NCBI GenBank assembly: GCA_041690495.1
Contig: JAWLHE010000003.1
Coordinates: forward strand, 310,001-374,000
Direction: 5' to 3'
Length of the DNA: 64,000 nt
Source of the DNA: DATAAP01 sp041690495
GTDB lineage: Bacteria > Pseudomonadota > Alphaproteobacteria > CACIAM-22H2
Positions 16,344 to 24,228 of this stretch are shown here, in pieces. The notes beneath the pieces are model-generated. The model searched no databases. It was not told the DNA's origin and saw nothing but the letters and a program-made list of their open reading frames with translations. Position 1 is the stretch's first letter, and the number at the start of each line of letters is the position of its first letter. The position numbers and the translations under genes are program-made.

Positions 16344-16816
16344 GCCAAGATCCTTTCCAGGTCGGCGAGGATGCTTTGCGCCAGCCGGACCGCCCTGTTG
16401 GCAGGGCCGCAGCCGCGCGCTTGCTTGTGCTCGATCCACAGGCGCAGCAGGGGCGGCATGTCGGCCAGCGGCACGGCCGCGATGTGCTCGGCCATCGGCA
16501 GCGCAATATCCGGGTGTCTCGCAAGGCGCTGGTGATCGAGCCACACCTGCAGCTTCGCGGCGATGCCCCGCGCGTCGCGCGCCTTGGTCGCGATAACCCG
16601 CTCGCACACGTCGCGACGGCGAGCCACGTAGAGCCGCGTCTGTTGCGGATCGTTGGTCGCGGCCTGTGCCGCCGATGTGATGCGGGCGAGCAGCGCGAAG
16701 GTTTCGGCGAGCGCGCCCAAGCGCCGGTTGCGCCGGGTGCGCGGCACGGCAGGCGATGCCGCTACCCCCGCCGCGTGTGCGACGGGGGCTGCGGGAGGGA
16801 CGGGGCGGCTACGCAT
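16340..16816 (-). CDS. Unknown element protein with one copy of an AKL repeat domain
   Basis: 158 residues from the start at 16816 (MRSRPV), which overlaps the previous stop by eight bases; an ATG at 16855 is also open. After an Ala/Pro/Arg-rich start the protein is helical. The segment around ARDARGIAAKLQVWLDH, about residues 80-130, is alike in pattern to two segments of the upstream gene product (TPAGVVAKLELFL and GPAGIAVKLCLIR), each ending in an acidic residue followed by Met. I do not recognise the family. Confidence 0.55.
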   Translation of the reverse strand: MRSRPVPPAAPVAHAAGVAASPAVPRTRRNRRLGALAETFALLARITSAAQAATNDPQQTRLYVARRRDVCERVIATKARDARGIAAKLQVWLDHQRLARHPDIALPMAEHIAAVPLADMPPLLRLWIEHKQARGCGPANRAVRLAQSILADLERILA

Positions 16817-17465
16817 TGGCACGCCCCATCGCGCACAGATCGCGTGCCATGCCATCGAACAGGCGCGTATCGAGAGCGCCGGCAGGGTCGCCGTTCTCGT
16901 GCCAGTTCCGTATCAGGCAGAGTTTGACCGCGATACCGGCCGGCCCGCGGGCTGGCGTGGCGACGATCTCTTGCCATATCTCGAACGTGCGATCCGCGAC
17001 GGCATCAACTTCGGCCTGCGGTGCGCCCCGGCCGTCCACTTCCGCAATGATGCGCTCGTGTTCGGCCCACAGCTCGACCAGCTTCGTATCAGGGTCGGGC
17101 CGCATCGCGCGAAGATCGCCGATGGCGCTCCGCAACAGTGCGACCTCGATCTCCTCCGGCGTGCCGCCGTCGTCGTAGTATCGGAGGAACAATTCGAGTT
17201 TCGCGACGACACCGGCCGGCGTGGTCGCGCGCGCCGCAGCCATGTCCTTGAGCATCGCGTTTTGCTTGCGACTGACGCAGGACACGAGGCGGTCGAAGGC
17301 GCGCTCCTCCGGCCCGCCCGGCTCGATGTTGGGATTGGTGCGGCCGGGACTGGCGTTGTTAAGGCCGTCCTCGCAGGCGAGCCACGCCTTATGCAGCGCG
17401 AGGATAGCGGCATCCCCCGCCGCAGATGCGACGGGGGTTTCGCAATGAAGGCCGGGGGCGATCAT
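16809..17465 (-). CDS. Unknown element protein with two copies of an AKL repeat domain
   Basis: 218 residues. Two segments of about 50 residues share a pattern: TTPAGVVAKLELFLRYYDD ending SAIGDLRAM, and GPAGIAVKLCLIRNWHEN ending GMARDLCAM. A third copy is in the next gene. The protein is predicted helical, with no signal or membrane segment. The start at 17465 (MIAPGLHCE) overlaps the preceding stop (ATGA); the open frame upstream of it lies within the preceding gene. Function unknown. Confidence 0.55.
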   Translation of the reverse strand: MIAPGLHCETPVASAAGDAAILALHKAWLACEDGLNNASPGRTNPNIEPGGPEERAFDRLVSCVSRKQNAMLKDMAAARATTPAGVVAKLELFLRYYDDGGTPEEIEVALLRSAIGDLRAMRPDPDTKLVELWAEHERIIAEVDGRGAPQAEVDAVADRTFEIWQEIVATPARGPAGIAVKLCLIRNWHENGDPAGALDTRLFDGMARDLCAMGRANA

Positions 17466-17905
17466 GCCGCACCGCCTTTCTCGCGAGCGGCGCGGTCGAA
17501 AACCGACTTGTCGGACAGAGCCTCGGCATGCCGCTGCGCCGCAACGTGCTCGTGCGTCGCACATTGAACAAGTACGTTAAACATCGTCTCGAGGAATTCT
17601 TGCGCGATATGCGAGAAGCCCGCTCGCGCCATGTCCCTCAGAATAATACCGATTGAACCGGGATGGCCTCGGTATACCTTTCGCGCCAGGGCATAGTCGA
17701 GATATGCGAGCGCGTATTCGCGCGCCAACTCCCGGTCGGCGATACGATCCCCGGTCGGCTTGACACTCCACCGGCTCGCGCCGGTCGGAGACACGAACGG
17801 CAGAGCGACCAGCCGCCCGAATTCGATTGCGTCGTGTAGCTCGCGCCTTGCATTAACTTTATTGCCCGATTTCCGGGATGTAGACTTCTCTCCAGCCTTC
17901 GACAT
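17462..17905 (-). CDS. First gene of the four-gene unknown operon
   Basis: 147 residues, starting with a basic stretch (MSKAGEKSTSRKSGNK). The middle contains AREYALAYLDYALARKVYRG and a helix around GIILRDMARAGFSHIAQEFLE. No membrane segment, no recognised domain. It is read away from the divergently oriented RHH gene at 18040, so that RHH protein may control this operon. The start at 17905 follows GGGAGAAAGCC, a weak but usable ribosome site. Confidence 0.55.
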   Translation of the reverse strand: MSKAGEKSTSRKSGNKVNARRELHDAIEFGRLVALPFVSPTGASRWSVKPTGDRIADRELAREYALAYLDYALARKVYRGHPGSIGIILRDMARAGFSHIAQEFLETMFNVLVQCATHEHVAAQRHAEALSDKSVFDRAAREKGGAA

Positions 17906-17934
17906 GGCTTTCTCCCATGTTTGGGGTTAGGCCC

Positions 17935-17993
17935 TGCTCCGGTGTTCCAGCACCGGGCAGGGCCGCTTGCTTTCAGAAGCAAGTGGCTATAAT
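17935..17993 (+). promoter_or_regulatory. Intergenic hairpins and a rightward promoter before the RHH gene
   Basis: An inverted repeat near 17932-17964 (GCCCTGC ... GCAGGGC with an inner CCGGTG/CACCGG) is followed by a second stem GCTTGCTT/AAGCAAGT. TATAAT at 17988-17993 with TTGCTT at 17967-17972 (15-base spacer) would start a transcript near 18000 that reads the RHH gene. Confidence 0.45.
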
Positions 17994-18039
17994 ATGAATG
18001 TGCCTAATAGCATTTACAATCATTAAATGGTTAAGAGAC

Positions 18040-18222
18040 ATGAGGCCGAAATCTGGAAAGACAGAATCCATTTTCCTGAGAGTTGAGCCGGACGTGAGGG
18101 AGGCAGCCGAGCGCGCGGCCGAGGCGGATCATAGGTCCGTGCCGTCGCTGGTCGAAAAGCTGCTGGTCGAGCACTTGCGGGCCGCGGGTTATCTCAAGGC
18201 GCCGGGCCGGCGCGGCAAGTGA
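18040..18222 (+). CDS. Ribbon-helix-helix DNA-binding protein
   Basis: 60 residues. SIFLRVEPDVREAAERAAEA fits the beta-strand and first helix of an Arc/CopG-type RHH domain, and RSVPSLVEKLLVEHLRAAGY the second helix. The start ATG at 18040 follows AAGAGAC; a longer start at 17998 sits on the promoter. Such proteins are short dimeric repressors. It is divergent from the four-gene unknown operon and is its probable regulator, or an antitoxin-like partner; the target is not shown. Confidence 0.65.
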   Translation: MRPKSGKTESIFLRVEPDVREAAERAAEADHRSVPSLVEKLLVEHLRAAGYLKAPGRRGK

Positions 18223-18282
18223 CGGGGCGGGACGGAAGCCTGACATTCCCGTCCGACCGCCCCCGAACGGCCATACCCCCCT

Positions 18283-18296
18283 AGAATCCATTTTCC
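18283..18296 (+). repeat. 14-bp direct repeat, second copy
   Basis: AGAATCCATTTTCC at 18283-18296 repeats bases 18063-18076 inside the start of the RHH gene exactly. The 168-base gap from 18223 to 18390 has no other gene; it also holds two ATACCCC-TAG-like motifs. It may be a regulatory site. Confidence 0.35.
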
Positions 18297-18390
18297 GGGC
18301 CGCTGGTGCGCGTTGGCTGCGGAGGCTATACCCCTAGCCGAAAAGCCCTAACGCGCATGGGCGGGCAGATTTTCCGCCATAGCGTGGATG

Positions 18391-19002
18391 TTAGCCAGAT
18401 AGGGTGGCTACCCGCCCCAGGCTGACCGACCCGCGCGTAATGCGTGCCACCACGAGGTATCCGCCGGCAGCCGCACCGGGCGCCCGCGCCCGCATGAGCG
18501 CAACCTGCGCCCGCGCCAGCTCGATCGCGCCGGGCACCGATGGTCTGCTGGCGAGGTGGTCAATGCTCCGGTCCCATGGGGCGATATGATGCCGCGGCGT
18601 CGCGTGCCCGATCCGGTCGCCGTCCATCTCGTATTCGTGAAGCACCGGACCGTCCGACCGGTCGCAGTAACCGGCAACGATGATCGTCTGCGGCGGCAAC
18701 GCCATTCCGGGCTGGCCATGGGCTGCCGCGATCCCGGCCCAATTTCCCCGAACGCCCGGCAACAGAATCGGCATGGCCGTTGCGATCGTGCGCAGGCTGC
18801 GATCCGGCAGCCGCGCATGGACTAACGCATTCCCGACCGTCGTAATGAAACCCGCCGTTCCGCGGCCCCCGATCACGGCCGGCGTGAGAGGCAGCGCCAA
18901 CAGCTTTTCGATGTTGCAATGCGAGCCGTCCGGCGCCACGGCGTCGGAATCCGTGGCGACAAGGATGCTGTCGCCGTCAATCCATGCGTTAAAGATCGTC
19001 AA
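18391..19002 (-). CDS. HslV/proteasome-beta-like Ntn-fold protein
   Basis: 203 residues. The N-terminus, MTIFNAWIDGDSILVATDSD, has the strand-turn-strand start of HslV (TTIVSVRRNG..VVIAGDG). After Met removal Thr would be residue 1; Asp is then residue 17, as in HslV, and Lys is residue 32, against 33 in HslV. A VIGGRGTAGFITTVGNALV segment matches the VIAGFAGGTADAF-like helix start. This supports a self-contained Ntn-hydrolase fold without a propeptide. There is no HslU partner in the element. It lies after the tail fibre gene and overlaps the preceding gene by ATGA. It could be a protease for virion maturation or an inactive structural relative. Confidence 0.5.
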   Translation of the reverse strand: MTIFNAWIDGDSILVATDSDAVAPDGSHCNIEKLLALPLTPAVIGGRGTAGFITTVGNALVHARLPDRSLRTIATAMPILLPGVRGNWAGIAAAHGQPGMALPPQTIIVAGYCDRSDGPVLHEYEMDGDRIGHATPRHHIAPWDRSIDHLASRPSVPGAIELARAQVALMRARAPGAAAGGYLVVARITRGSVSLGRVATLSG

Positions 19003-19163
19003 TTCGGCTTCTTCGGCAGCGCGCGGGATACCGCGGACAAAACAAAGTTGCCGACGACTCCCACTGCGGCGTGAAGCGCGAGCGCGCCGAACGATATTGC
19101 AGTACCGGCCGTCGCCGCGGTGCCGATGCCTGCAACGACTGCGGCGATAACTGAAGATGGCAT
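18999..19163 (-). CDS. Small hydrophobic phage protein
   Basis: 54 residues from the ATG at 19163, with two hydrophobic stretches (VIAAVVAGIGTAATAG and ALALHAAVGVVGNFVLSAV) and a basic end, SRALPKKPN. The ending resembles the N-terminal region of large tail-tip proteins in lambda-like tail modules, so it may be a free-standing relict of one. A holin-like membrane protein is the alternative. It overlaps the HslV-like gene by four bases. Confidence 0.5.
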   Translation of the reverse strand: MPSSVIAAVVAGIGTAATAGTAISFGALALHAAVGVVGNFVLSAVSRALPKKPN

Positions 19164-19204
19164 TGTCCCTCCCACCCTGCGACGAATTGAGGATTGCTGC
19201 GCTT

Positions 19205-20113
19205 TCAACCCACCCTTACGGCTTCGAAGAACGTCGAAACCTCATCGCCTTCAACGGTGCGCGTCGCGCTCGAATTTGTGATGAGGATGTACAGCTCGAA
19301 ATAGTCGCCGTCGGCCGCGACGATCCAATGCGCATCAGCGCCGATACTGTTGCTGTCCGGCGCGCGGACCTGCTGCCCGCGCCGGTAGACCGACCCGTTC
19401 TTGTACAGCAAGAGCTGGAGCGACATGCCATCATTGGCACTCGTGAGCAGGACGGTCGAGGTAATCAGCCATCGCTGGCCGGATAACGGCGTAAATCGCT
19501 CATTCTCCAGATTGAATACATCCCCGTCGTTCGTGTCGGTATTCGAGAAAGTAACCAGCGTCTCGACGTTGTTCGCAACACCGGTTTGATCGGTCCCGCC
19601 CTTGTGCGCCCGCACCATCTCGCCCCCAATGCGGCGTCCAGCGGTCCTGAACAGCGACCCGTTGCAGAGCACGATGCATGACTGCCCCGGCAAAAGAGCG
19701 ATCGTCGTCGATCCGTCGATTGTCTCCGACCCGTTCGGGTCTATCGTCACCAGTCCCGTGGACGCCGAGTTGACGACGATGCACCACCAGCCATCCCCCA
19801 ACGTGCCGGCAGCCGTCAGACTCAGCGTGACGCCCGCCGTGGTGAAGTTGATCACCTTCCCGCGATCCCCGGCAAGGGCCGTGTAGTTCGCCGACTTCGC
19901 CACGAAACCAAACGAGGTCAGCAGGTCCGTGCCGCTGACCGCAAGCCCGCCTGCCGCGGCAAGAACAGACGCGCCGCTCGTCAGGGTCGATGTCGCAAGA
20001 TGGGCACGCAGCGTGTTGATCGCCTGCAACCCGGCGAGCAGTTCGCTACGCGCCTGTGCCGGGTCGCCGCTCGGCCCCATCTGAGTCGTGGTCACTACGG
20101 CAGGTAGCGTCAT
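19205..20113 (-). CDS. Tail fibre/receptor-binding protein with C1q-like C-terminal domain
   Basis: 302 residues. The N-terminal 50 residues are helical (AQARSELLAGLQAINTLRAH), then comes a beta-rich segment (NYTALAGDRGKVINF, SLTAAGTLGDGWWC, TIDPNGSETIDG) like other phage fibre repeats. The last 130 residues resemble a C1q/TNF jelly roll (NENERF-type FTPLSGQRWLITSTV, DAHWIVAADGDYFELYI, FFEAVRVG), a common knob in fibres. GGAAAAGCTC precedes the ATG at 20113. It follows the tape-measure gene by 19 bases. It probably binds the host surface, possibly the glycan made by the cargo enzyme's host pathway. Confidence 0.75.
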   Translation of the reverse strand: MTLPAVVTTTQMGPSGDPAQARSELLAGLQAINTLRAHLATSTLTSGASVLAAAGGLAVSGTDLLTSFGFVAKSANYTALAGDRGKVINFTTAGVTLSLTAAGTLGDGWWCIVVNSASTGLVTIDPNGSETIDGSTTIALLPGQSCIVLCNGSLFRTAGRRIGGEMVRAHKGGTDQTGVANNVETLVTFSNTDTNDGDVFNLENERFTPLSGQRWLITSTVLLTSANDGMSLQLLLYKNGSVYRRGQQVRAPDSNSIGADAHWIVAADGDYFELYILITNSSATRTVEGDEVSTFFEAVRVG

Positions 20114-20132
20114 GAGCTTTTCCTTTCGGTTA

Positions 20133-22124
20133 TCATCGCGCCATCGCCCCGCGCATCTGCGCATCGCGGACCGCGTTCACGGCGCGAGGCTCTATCGATC
20201 CGTTCAGCTTGCCGACGAAGTGTTCCAGACGCGCCACCGCCTCAAGCGACGCGCCGCGGTTATCGACATAGAACACCGGAGCCGACTCACGCGCGCCTCC
20301 GAGCATATCCATGCTCGCCTCGTGATCGAACACCCGCTCCCCGCCCCGGAAGCTGACCAGTTCCGGCCCGTCCTCGCCGACAACGGCAAGACCGCGCGGG
20401 GCGCTGTTGGTCCCGTCCGCGAAGAACGGGAAGCCGCGCAGCCAGTCCTGCATGCCGCTGAGCGGGTTGTCGCCTTCGACAATGCCGCTCGATCCGCCGC
20501 CGCCAAGGCCGAAATCCCCAAGGGTCGGACTGTTGCTGCCGAATACCCAGTTCTTGAGCGGATTCAGGATCGCGAGTTTCAACAACTCTTCCTGTATCTC
20601 GACGATCACCGAATGCGCGATGTCTCGGAGATTGAGAAAGGCGTTCTCGCTATCCCGCCCGAAGATCGTCGCGGCCTGCCCGAGACGGTCGAAAGCACGC
20701 TCGCCGAAATTCTCCAGCGTCCGAAACGCCTCCTGTTTTCGCTCGATCTCGCGCCGCTGCTCGACCAGGATCGCGGCCTGCTGTTTCGCGCGATCCATCT
20801 CCGCGTCCGTGGCGCCGATGCCTTGAGCGCGCAGCGGTCCCAGAATGCGGAGGACTTCGGCCTGCCGCTCATATTCCGCGGTGCCCTTGCCGAGCGCCGC
20901 CGCAAGCTTCCTGTTCGCCTCGATCTCGTCGTCGGCCTGCGCAAATATCGACTGTCGCGCCGCAACCGCCCTGAGATATTCGTTGGTCGCCTCGTTTGCC
21001 TCGTCCTGCAGCTCGCGCTCGGCCTGTGCGAGCCGCCCCATTTCCTCCTGGCGCTTTTTCAATTCGGAGCGTCCGACCAGGGCACCGCCGACCGACTTCG
21101 ATCCGCCCGGCCGATCCATGTCCGGCGGCACGGCATCGAGCGCGGCAACCTGCTTCTTGCCTTCCTCTCGCAAGGCTTCGATCTGGCGCCGGATCGCTGC
21201 GAGCCGTTGCTCCTGTTGCTCCAATACTTCGCGCGGAAAAGAACCCGGCCGCGCCGCGCGCATCTTGTTAAGCCGATCCTCGGTTTCGATCTCCTGCCGC
21301 GTCAGCTCGACCATTCTTTGCCCAATGTCAGGGCCGCTAAGGATGGCACTCCATCCGCGAAGCGCCGATGCCATCGCCGGCGCAACCTTCACGATCAGGA
21401 TCTGAGCGAACTTTTCAGCCTCGAAGCTCAACGCCGCGATCTTGTCGGCCACGATGTCGGCCTGCCCGATCATTTCAGGCGTGGCTTTCATGCCGAGCCG
21501 TTCCATTTCGGCGGACATTGCCGCGATCGCTGCGCTGCCGCCGGAGAACAGGGGAACCATCTTCTGGAAGCCCTCGCCCATCAGGTCGGCGCCGCGCGCA
21601 GCCGCCACGGACTTGTCGCCGATTCCGGCGATCTGATCCGCGAACAGGAGCAGAAGGCGGTCGGTGGAAGCACCGCCGGCAACGGCGCGCTCGAAGGCCG
21701 GACCAAGCGCCCGGACCGCTTTCACGGCCTCGTCGCTGCCGGCGCGTGCATCGCCGATCGTGCGGGTGAAACGGGCAATGGCGGATTCCATCGCGCCCGC
21801 TGCCACGCCCGATTGTGTCGCGGCGAACTGAAACGTTTGAAGGCTGTCGGTGCTGATGCCGAGCTGCTGCGACAATTCGCCGAGTCCGCCGACGGCATCG
21901 AATGCCCGCTTGCTGAAATTCAGGATAGCGCCGACACCCAGGCCAAGACCGAACACGGCTGCCGATTTCGCAACCAGCGCAAACCCCTTGTCGATCTGCG
22001 CCAGCGAGCGGTTCATTCGAGCCTGCGACGAACTGAGGATCGCCGTCGCCTTGCCCATGTCCGACCGGAAGGCCGCGGTATTCGCGGACAACTCGACCAG
22101 CAGAGCGCCGATTGGTGCTGCCAT
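20133..22124 (-). CDS. Phage tail tape measure protein
   Basis: 663 residues, short for a tape measure, so the tail would be short if the length rule holds. The N-terminus (LLVELSANTAAFRSDMGKA) is the typical start; a hydrophobic stretch near 60 (AVFGLGLGVGAILNF), the QLGISTDSLQTFQFAATQSG segment and long helical heptads follow. The C-terminus has FFADGTNSAPRGLAVVGEDG and ELVSFRGGERVF, which are conserved in this family. It is preceded by two small overlapping genes in the place of tail assembly chaperones. Confidence 0.88.
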   Translation of the reverse strand: MAAPIGALLVELSANTAAFRSDMGKATAILSSSQARMNRSLAQIDKGFALVAKSAAVFGLGLGVGAILNFSKRAFDAVGGLGELSQQLGISTDSLQTFQFAATQSGVAAGAMESAIARFTRTIGDARAGSDEAVKAVRALGPAFERAVAGGASTDRLLLLFADQIAGIGDKSVAAARGADLMGEGFQKMVPLFSGGSAAIAAMSAEMERLGMKATPEMIGQADIVADKIAALSFEAEKFAQILIVKVAPAMASALRGWSAILSGPDIGQRMVELTRQEIETEDRLNKMRAARPGSFPREVLEQQEQRLAAIRRQIEALREEGKKQVAALDAVPPDMDRPGGSKSVGGALVGRSELKKRQEEMGRLAQAERELQDEANEATNEYLRAVAARQSIFAQADDEIEANRKLAAALGKGTAEYERQAEVLRILGPLRAQGIGATDAEMDRAKQQAAILVEQRREIERKQEAFRTLENFGERAFDRLGQAATIFGRDSENAFLNLRDIAHSVIVEIQEELLKLAILNPLKNWVFGSNSPTLGDFGLGGGGSSGIVEGDNPLSGMQDWLRGFPFFADGTNSAPRGLAVVGEDGPELVSFRGGERVFDHEASMDMLGGARESAPVFYVDNRGASLEAVARLEHFVGKLNGSIEPRAVNAVRDAQMRGAMAR

Positions 22125-22127
22125 GGA

Positions 22128-22418
22128 TTAATGATTCCCCATGCTCGGGTTTAATGCCGCGGCGACACCGGCCATTTCAAGATCGGCCCGCGCCCGGCTT
22201 GCCGCTGCCCGGAGTGCGGCGCCAATCTCGGCGTTGCCATCGGCCGCGCGTGTGAACAACTCCAGTTCGATCGCTTCGGAAAGATCCCGCAGCGCATCGG
22301 CGACGACACGCTGCGGCGCCGGCAAGATCGCGACCAGGGCAATGCTCGCGGCGTATGCATGCATCAGCTCGGGTATCGTCATTGCGGCCAGCCGGCGCAT
22401 TGTATTGCCGTGTGTCAT
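22128..22418 (-). CDS. Putative tail assembly chaperone (second small gene)
   Basis: 96 residues, helical and Ala-rich (LRDLSEAIELELFTRAADGN). It lies 3 bases upstream of the tape measure and overlaps the preceding small gene by ATGA. The position is that of lambda GT-like chaperones, but I see no programmed frameshift signal; the assignment is by context only. Confidence 0.5.
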   Translation of the reverse strand: MTHGNTMRRLAAMTIPELMHAYAASIALVAILPAPQRVVADALRDLSEAIELELFTRAADGNAEIGAALRAAASRARADLEMAGVAAALNPSMGNH

Positions 22419-22684
22419 TGGAGCTTGTGAGTGGGCGCCCACGGATCGCAGCCGATCCGCGACAACTCGGCCAGCATTTCCCGGCGCGTTGCGGCGTACG
22501 GCTCGCACAGCCATTTCTCGGCGTCCGCAACCTCGTCGTCGGATAGCCCCTCGGCGCGCAACGTCTCAAGCTCGGCGTCCATCCGGAGCGCGAGCTGCGT
22601 ATCGACGAAACAGGCGATCCACGCCATGTATTCGCCGTGCGTTGCGAGCGTTGGCGCCCTGATGACGAAGCGGCCCGCAGTCAT
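22415..22684 (-). CDS. Putative tail assembly chaperone (first small gene)
   Basis: 89 residues: FVIRAPTLATHGEYMAWIA at the start, then an acidic helical part (AELETLRAEGLSDDEVADAE) and a WAPTHKLQ end. By position it corresponds to the G-like chaperone before a tape measure gene. It overlaps both neighbours by four bases, which fixes its limits. The sequence itself gives no domain. Confidence 0.5.
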   Translation of the reverse strand: MTAGRFVIRAPTLATHGEYMAWIACFVDTQLALRMDAELETLRAEGLSDDEVADAEKWLCEPYAATRREMLAELSRIGCDPWAPTHKLQ

Positions 22685-23049
22685 CGCGCAGCGTCCCTGC
22701 CGGCTTTAACCGCCAATTGCCAAGCGTCCGAGGTGCCGGGCGTGGTGTCGCGGTTGTCCCGGATCGCGCACCACATGCTGCCGCCATGCGTGACGAGACA
22801 ACCGCGCTTGTAATCGGCGGCGCGCTGCCAAGTGCCGACGTACTTCACGCCTCCCTTTTCGACTTCGGCCAGCCGCGTTTCGAGCGCCTTGATCTTGTCG
22901 TCGCGCTGCTGCAATGCCTGGGACACGCTGCCAAACACAGCTTCGACAACGCGCGCGACGTTCCGCCACGTCACCGGATGACCGGCGCTCTTGCCTGTAA
23001 CGGTGCGGAGGAGTTCTTCCGCGAAGCCGTCGAAGTTTCCTCGGGGCAT
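22681..23049 (-). CDS. Phage protein with coiled coil and CBM5/12-like C-terminus
   Basis: 122 residues. A heptad region (ALQQRDDKIKALETRLAEV, about 46-64) leads into KYVGTWQRAADYKRGCLVTH and SMWCAIRDNRDTTPGTS, the aromatic pattern of carbohydrate-binding modules (chitin-binding type 5/12) seen in prophage structural proteins. It probably sits on the virion and binds sugar. It starts 16 bases after the capsid gene stop and overlaps the next gene. Confidence 0.6.
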   Translation of the reverse strand: MPRGNFDGFAEELLRTVTGKSAGHPVTWRNVARVVEAVFGSVSQALQQRDDKIKALETRLAEVEKGGVKYVGTWQRAADYKRGCLVTHGGSMWCAIRDNRDTTPGTSDAWQLAVKAGRDAAR

Positions 23050-23065
23050 TGCCGTTGCCTCGACC

Positions 23066-24127
23066 TTACGAACCGTAGGCGACGTCGGTAATCATCACCG
23101 CGGCGGTGGATCGGATCTTCTCGCAACCGATGAAGCATTTCGCGGCCAGCGCCACGCTGTGCGTCTGAAACAGCGAAACCAGTTCGCTACCGGTGCCCTG
23201 CGAGCCGTCGGCCATCGGTGCGGTTTCCAGTTCGATGGTTCCGGCGAGCGACGCATCCAGAATGATGGATTCGGAAGCGGCAGCGAAACCGCTGGCGTCC
23301 AGCAAAAGCAACGATCCGGCATCGAGCTTCCCGCTGACGGCGCAAGGCTGGTTGAGCAGCTCGCCCCCGGTCGGTCCCATCTGCGGGAAGGCGAGCAGGC
23401 CGAGGTCGGTTGTTCCGTCGCCGGCCGGCAAGGCCGAGAGCGCGTTGGCGACGTCCGGCGACGCGACCCAGAACAGGCGCCCGGCCCCCGTGGTGCTGAC
23501 CAGGCCGAGCGCCGATCGAAGATCCCTGATTGCATCGGCAGCCGTGGTGCCGGTCGCCGAGAACGTCGGCGCCGGCGAACCGCTCGGAATGGCAATGTTA
23601 AACAGGGCCGCATCGGCAGCATCGGCGACCGCGCCGCGCAGCTCGCCGGCGACGAACGCCTGCGAAGCCGGCGACTGCGACGCGACCACTTCGGCGCTCA
23701 GCACGATCAGGGCAATCACATGCAGCGGTTCGAGAACGCTATTAGCGAGCGATATGCGGGATACCGGAGTGGGCTTGCCTTCGCCGACGACCGACGCACC
23801 GGCTGCTGCGGTGATGCTGGTCAGCCTCGTCCGGAGCGGCGCCGGAACGAACCAGCCATCCGACAGGAGCCGAAAAAACGTCGAGCGCGGGCGCAGCGAT
23901 TCGGCGAAGGATTCGACCAGCCCGGCATACGAACCGCCGAGCGCACCCGCCCATTCCGGCACCGACATGACGCCCGCAGCCACGGCGGATTTCAGGGCGC
24001 CCCGCACCCGATCGGGCACGGACGCATCCGAATCGGCCAGGGCGGCAGCATTGCGAAGGCTTCCGCGCGTCGCCATGAGCAGCTTTGTTACGGTGCAAAA
24101 GTCGTTCGGCCTGAAAATCTCGCGCAT
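23066..24127 (-). CDS. HK97-fold major capsid protein
   Basis: 353 residues, similar in length to HK97-type capsid proteins. The pattern fits: an N-terminal arm, then FRLLSDGWFVPAPLRTRLTS, GASVVGEGKPTPVSRISLAN, and a long spine helix segment (SQAFVAGELRGAVADAADAA), then a beta-rich P-domain ending KCFIGCEKIRSTAAVMITDV. No scaffold or protease gene adjoins it. The start is taken at 24127; ATG 24076 is an alternative, since neither has a good ribosome site. This is the only recognisable head gene in the element. Confidence 0.72.
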   Translation of the reverse strand: MREIFRPNDFCTVTKLLMATRGSLRNAAALADSDASVPDRVRGALKSAVAAGVMSVPEWAGALGGSYAGLVESFAESLRPRSTFFRLLSDGWFVPAPLRTRLTSITAAAGASVVGEGKPTPVSRISLANSVLEPLHVIALIVLSAEVVASQSPASQAFVAGELRGAVADAADAALFNIAIPSGSPAPTFSATGTTAADAIRDLRSALGLVSTTGAGRLFWVASPDVANALSALPAGDGTTDLGLLAFPQMGPTGGELLNQPCAVSGKLDAGSLLLLDASGFAAASESIILDASLAGTIELETAPMADGSQGTGSELVSLFQTHSVALAAKCFIGCEKIRSTAAVMITDVAYGS

Positions 24128-24228
24128 CGCGTTTCATCGCCCCTTCATTGATACGGGCATTTTCAACTCGGAAAACGCGGGCGGTAAGGTCGTTTCGGTT
24201 GGTTTCGGTTGCCTTCGGGCACTTTGAA

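Noticed and set aside
22128..22684. Programmed -1 frameshift between the two small genes before the tape measure
   Set aside because: They overlap by ATGA with separate starts and no slippery heptamer is visible.
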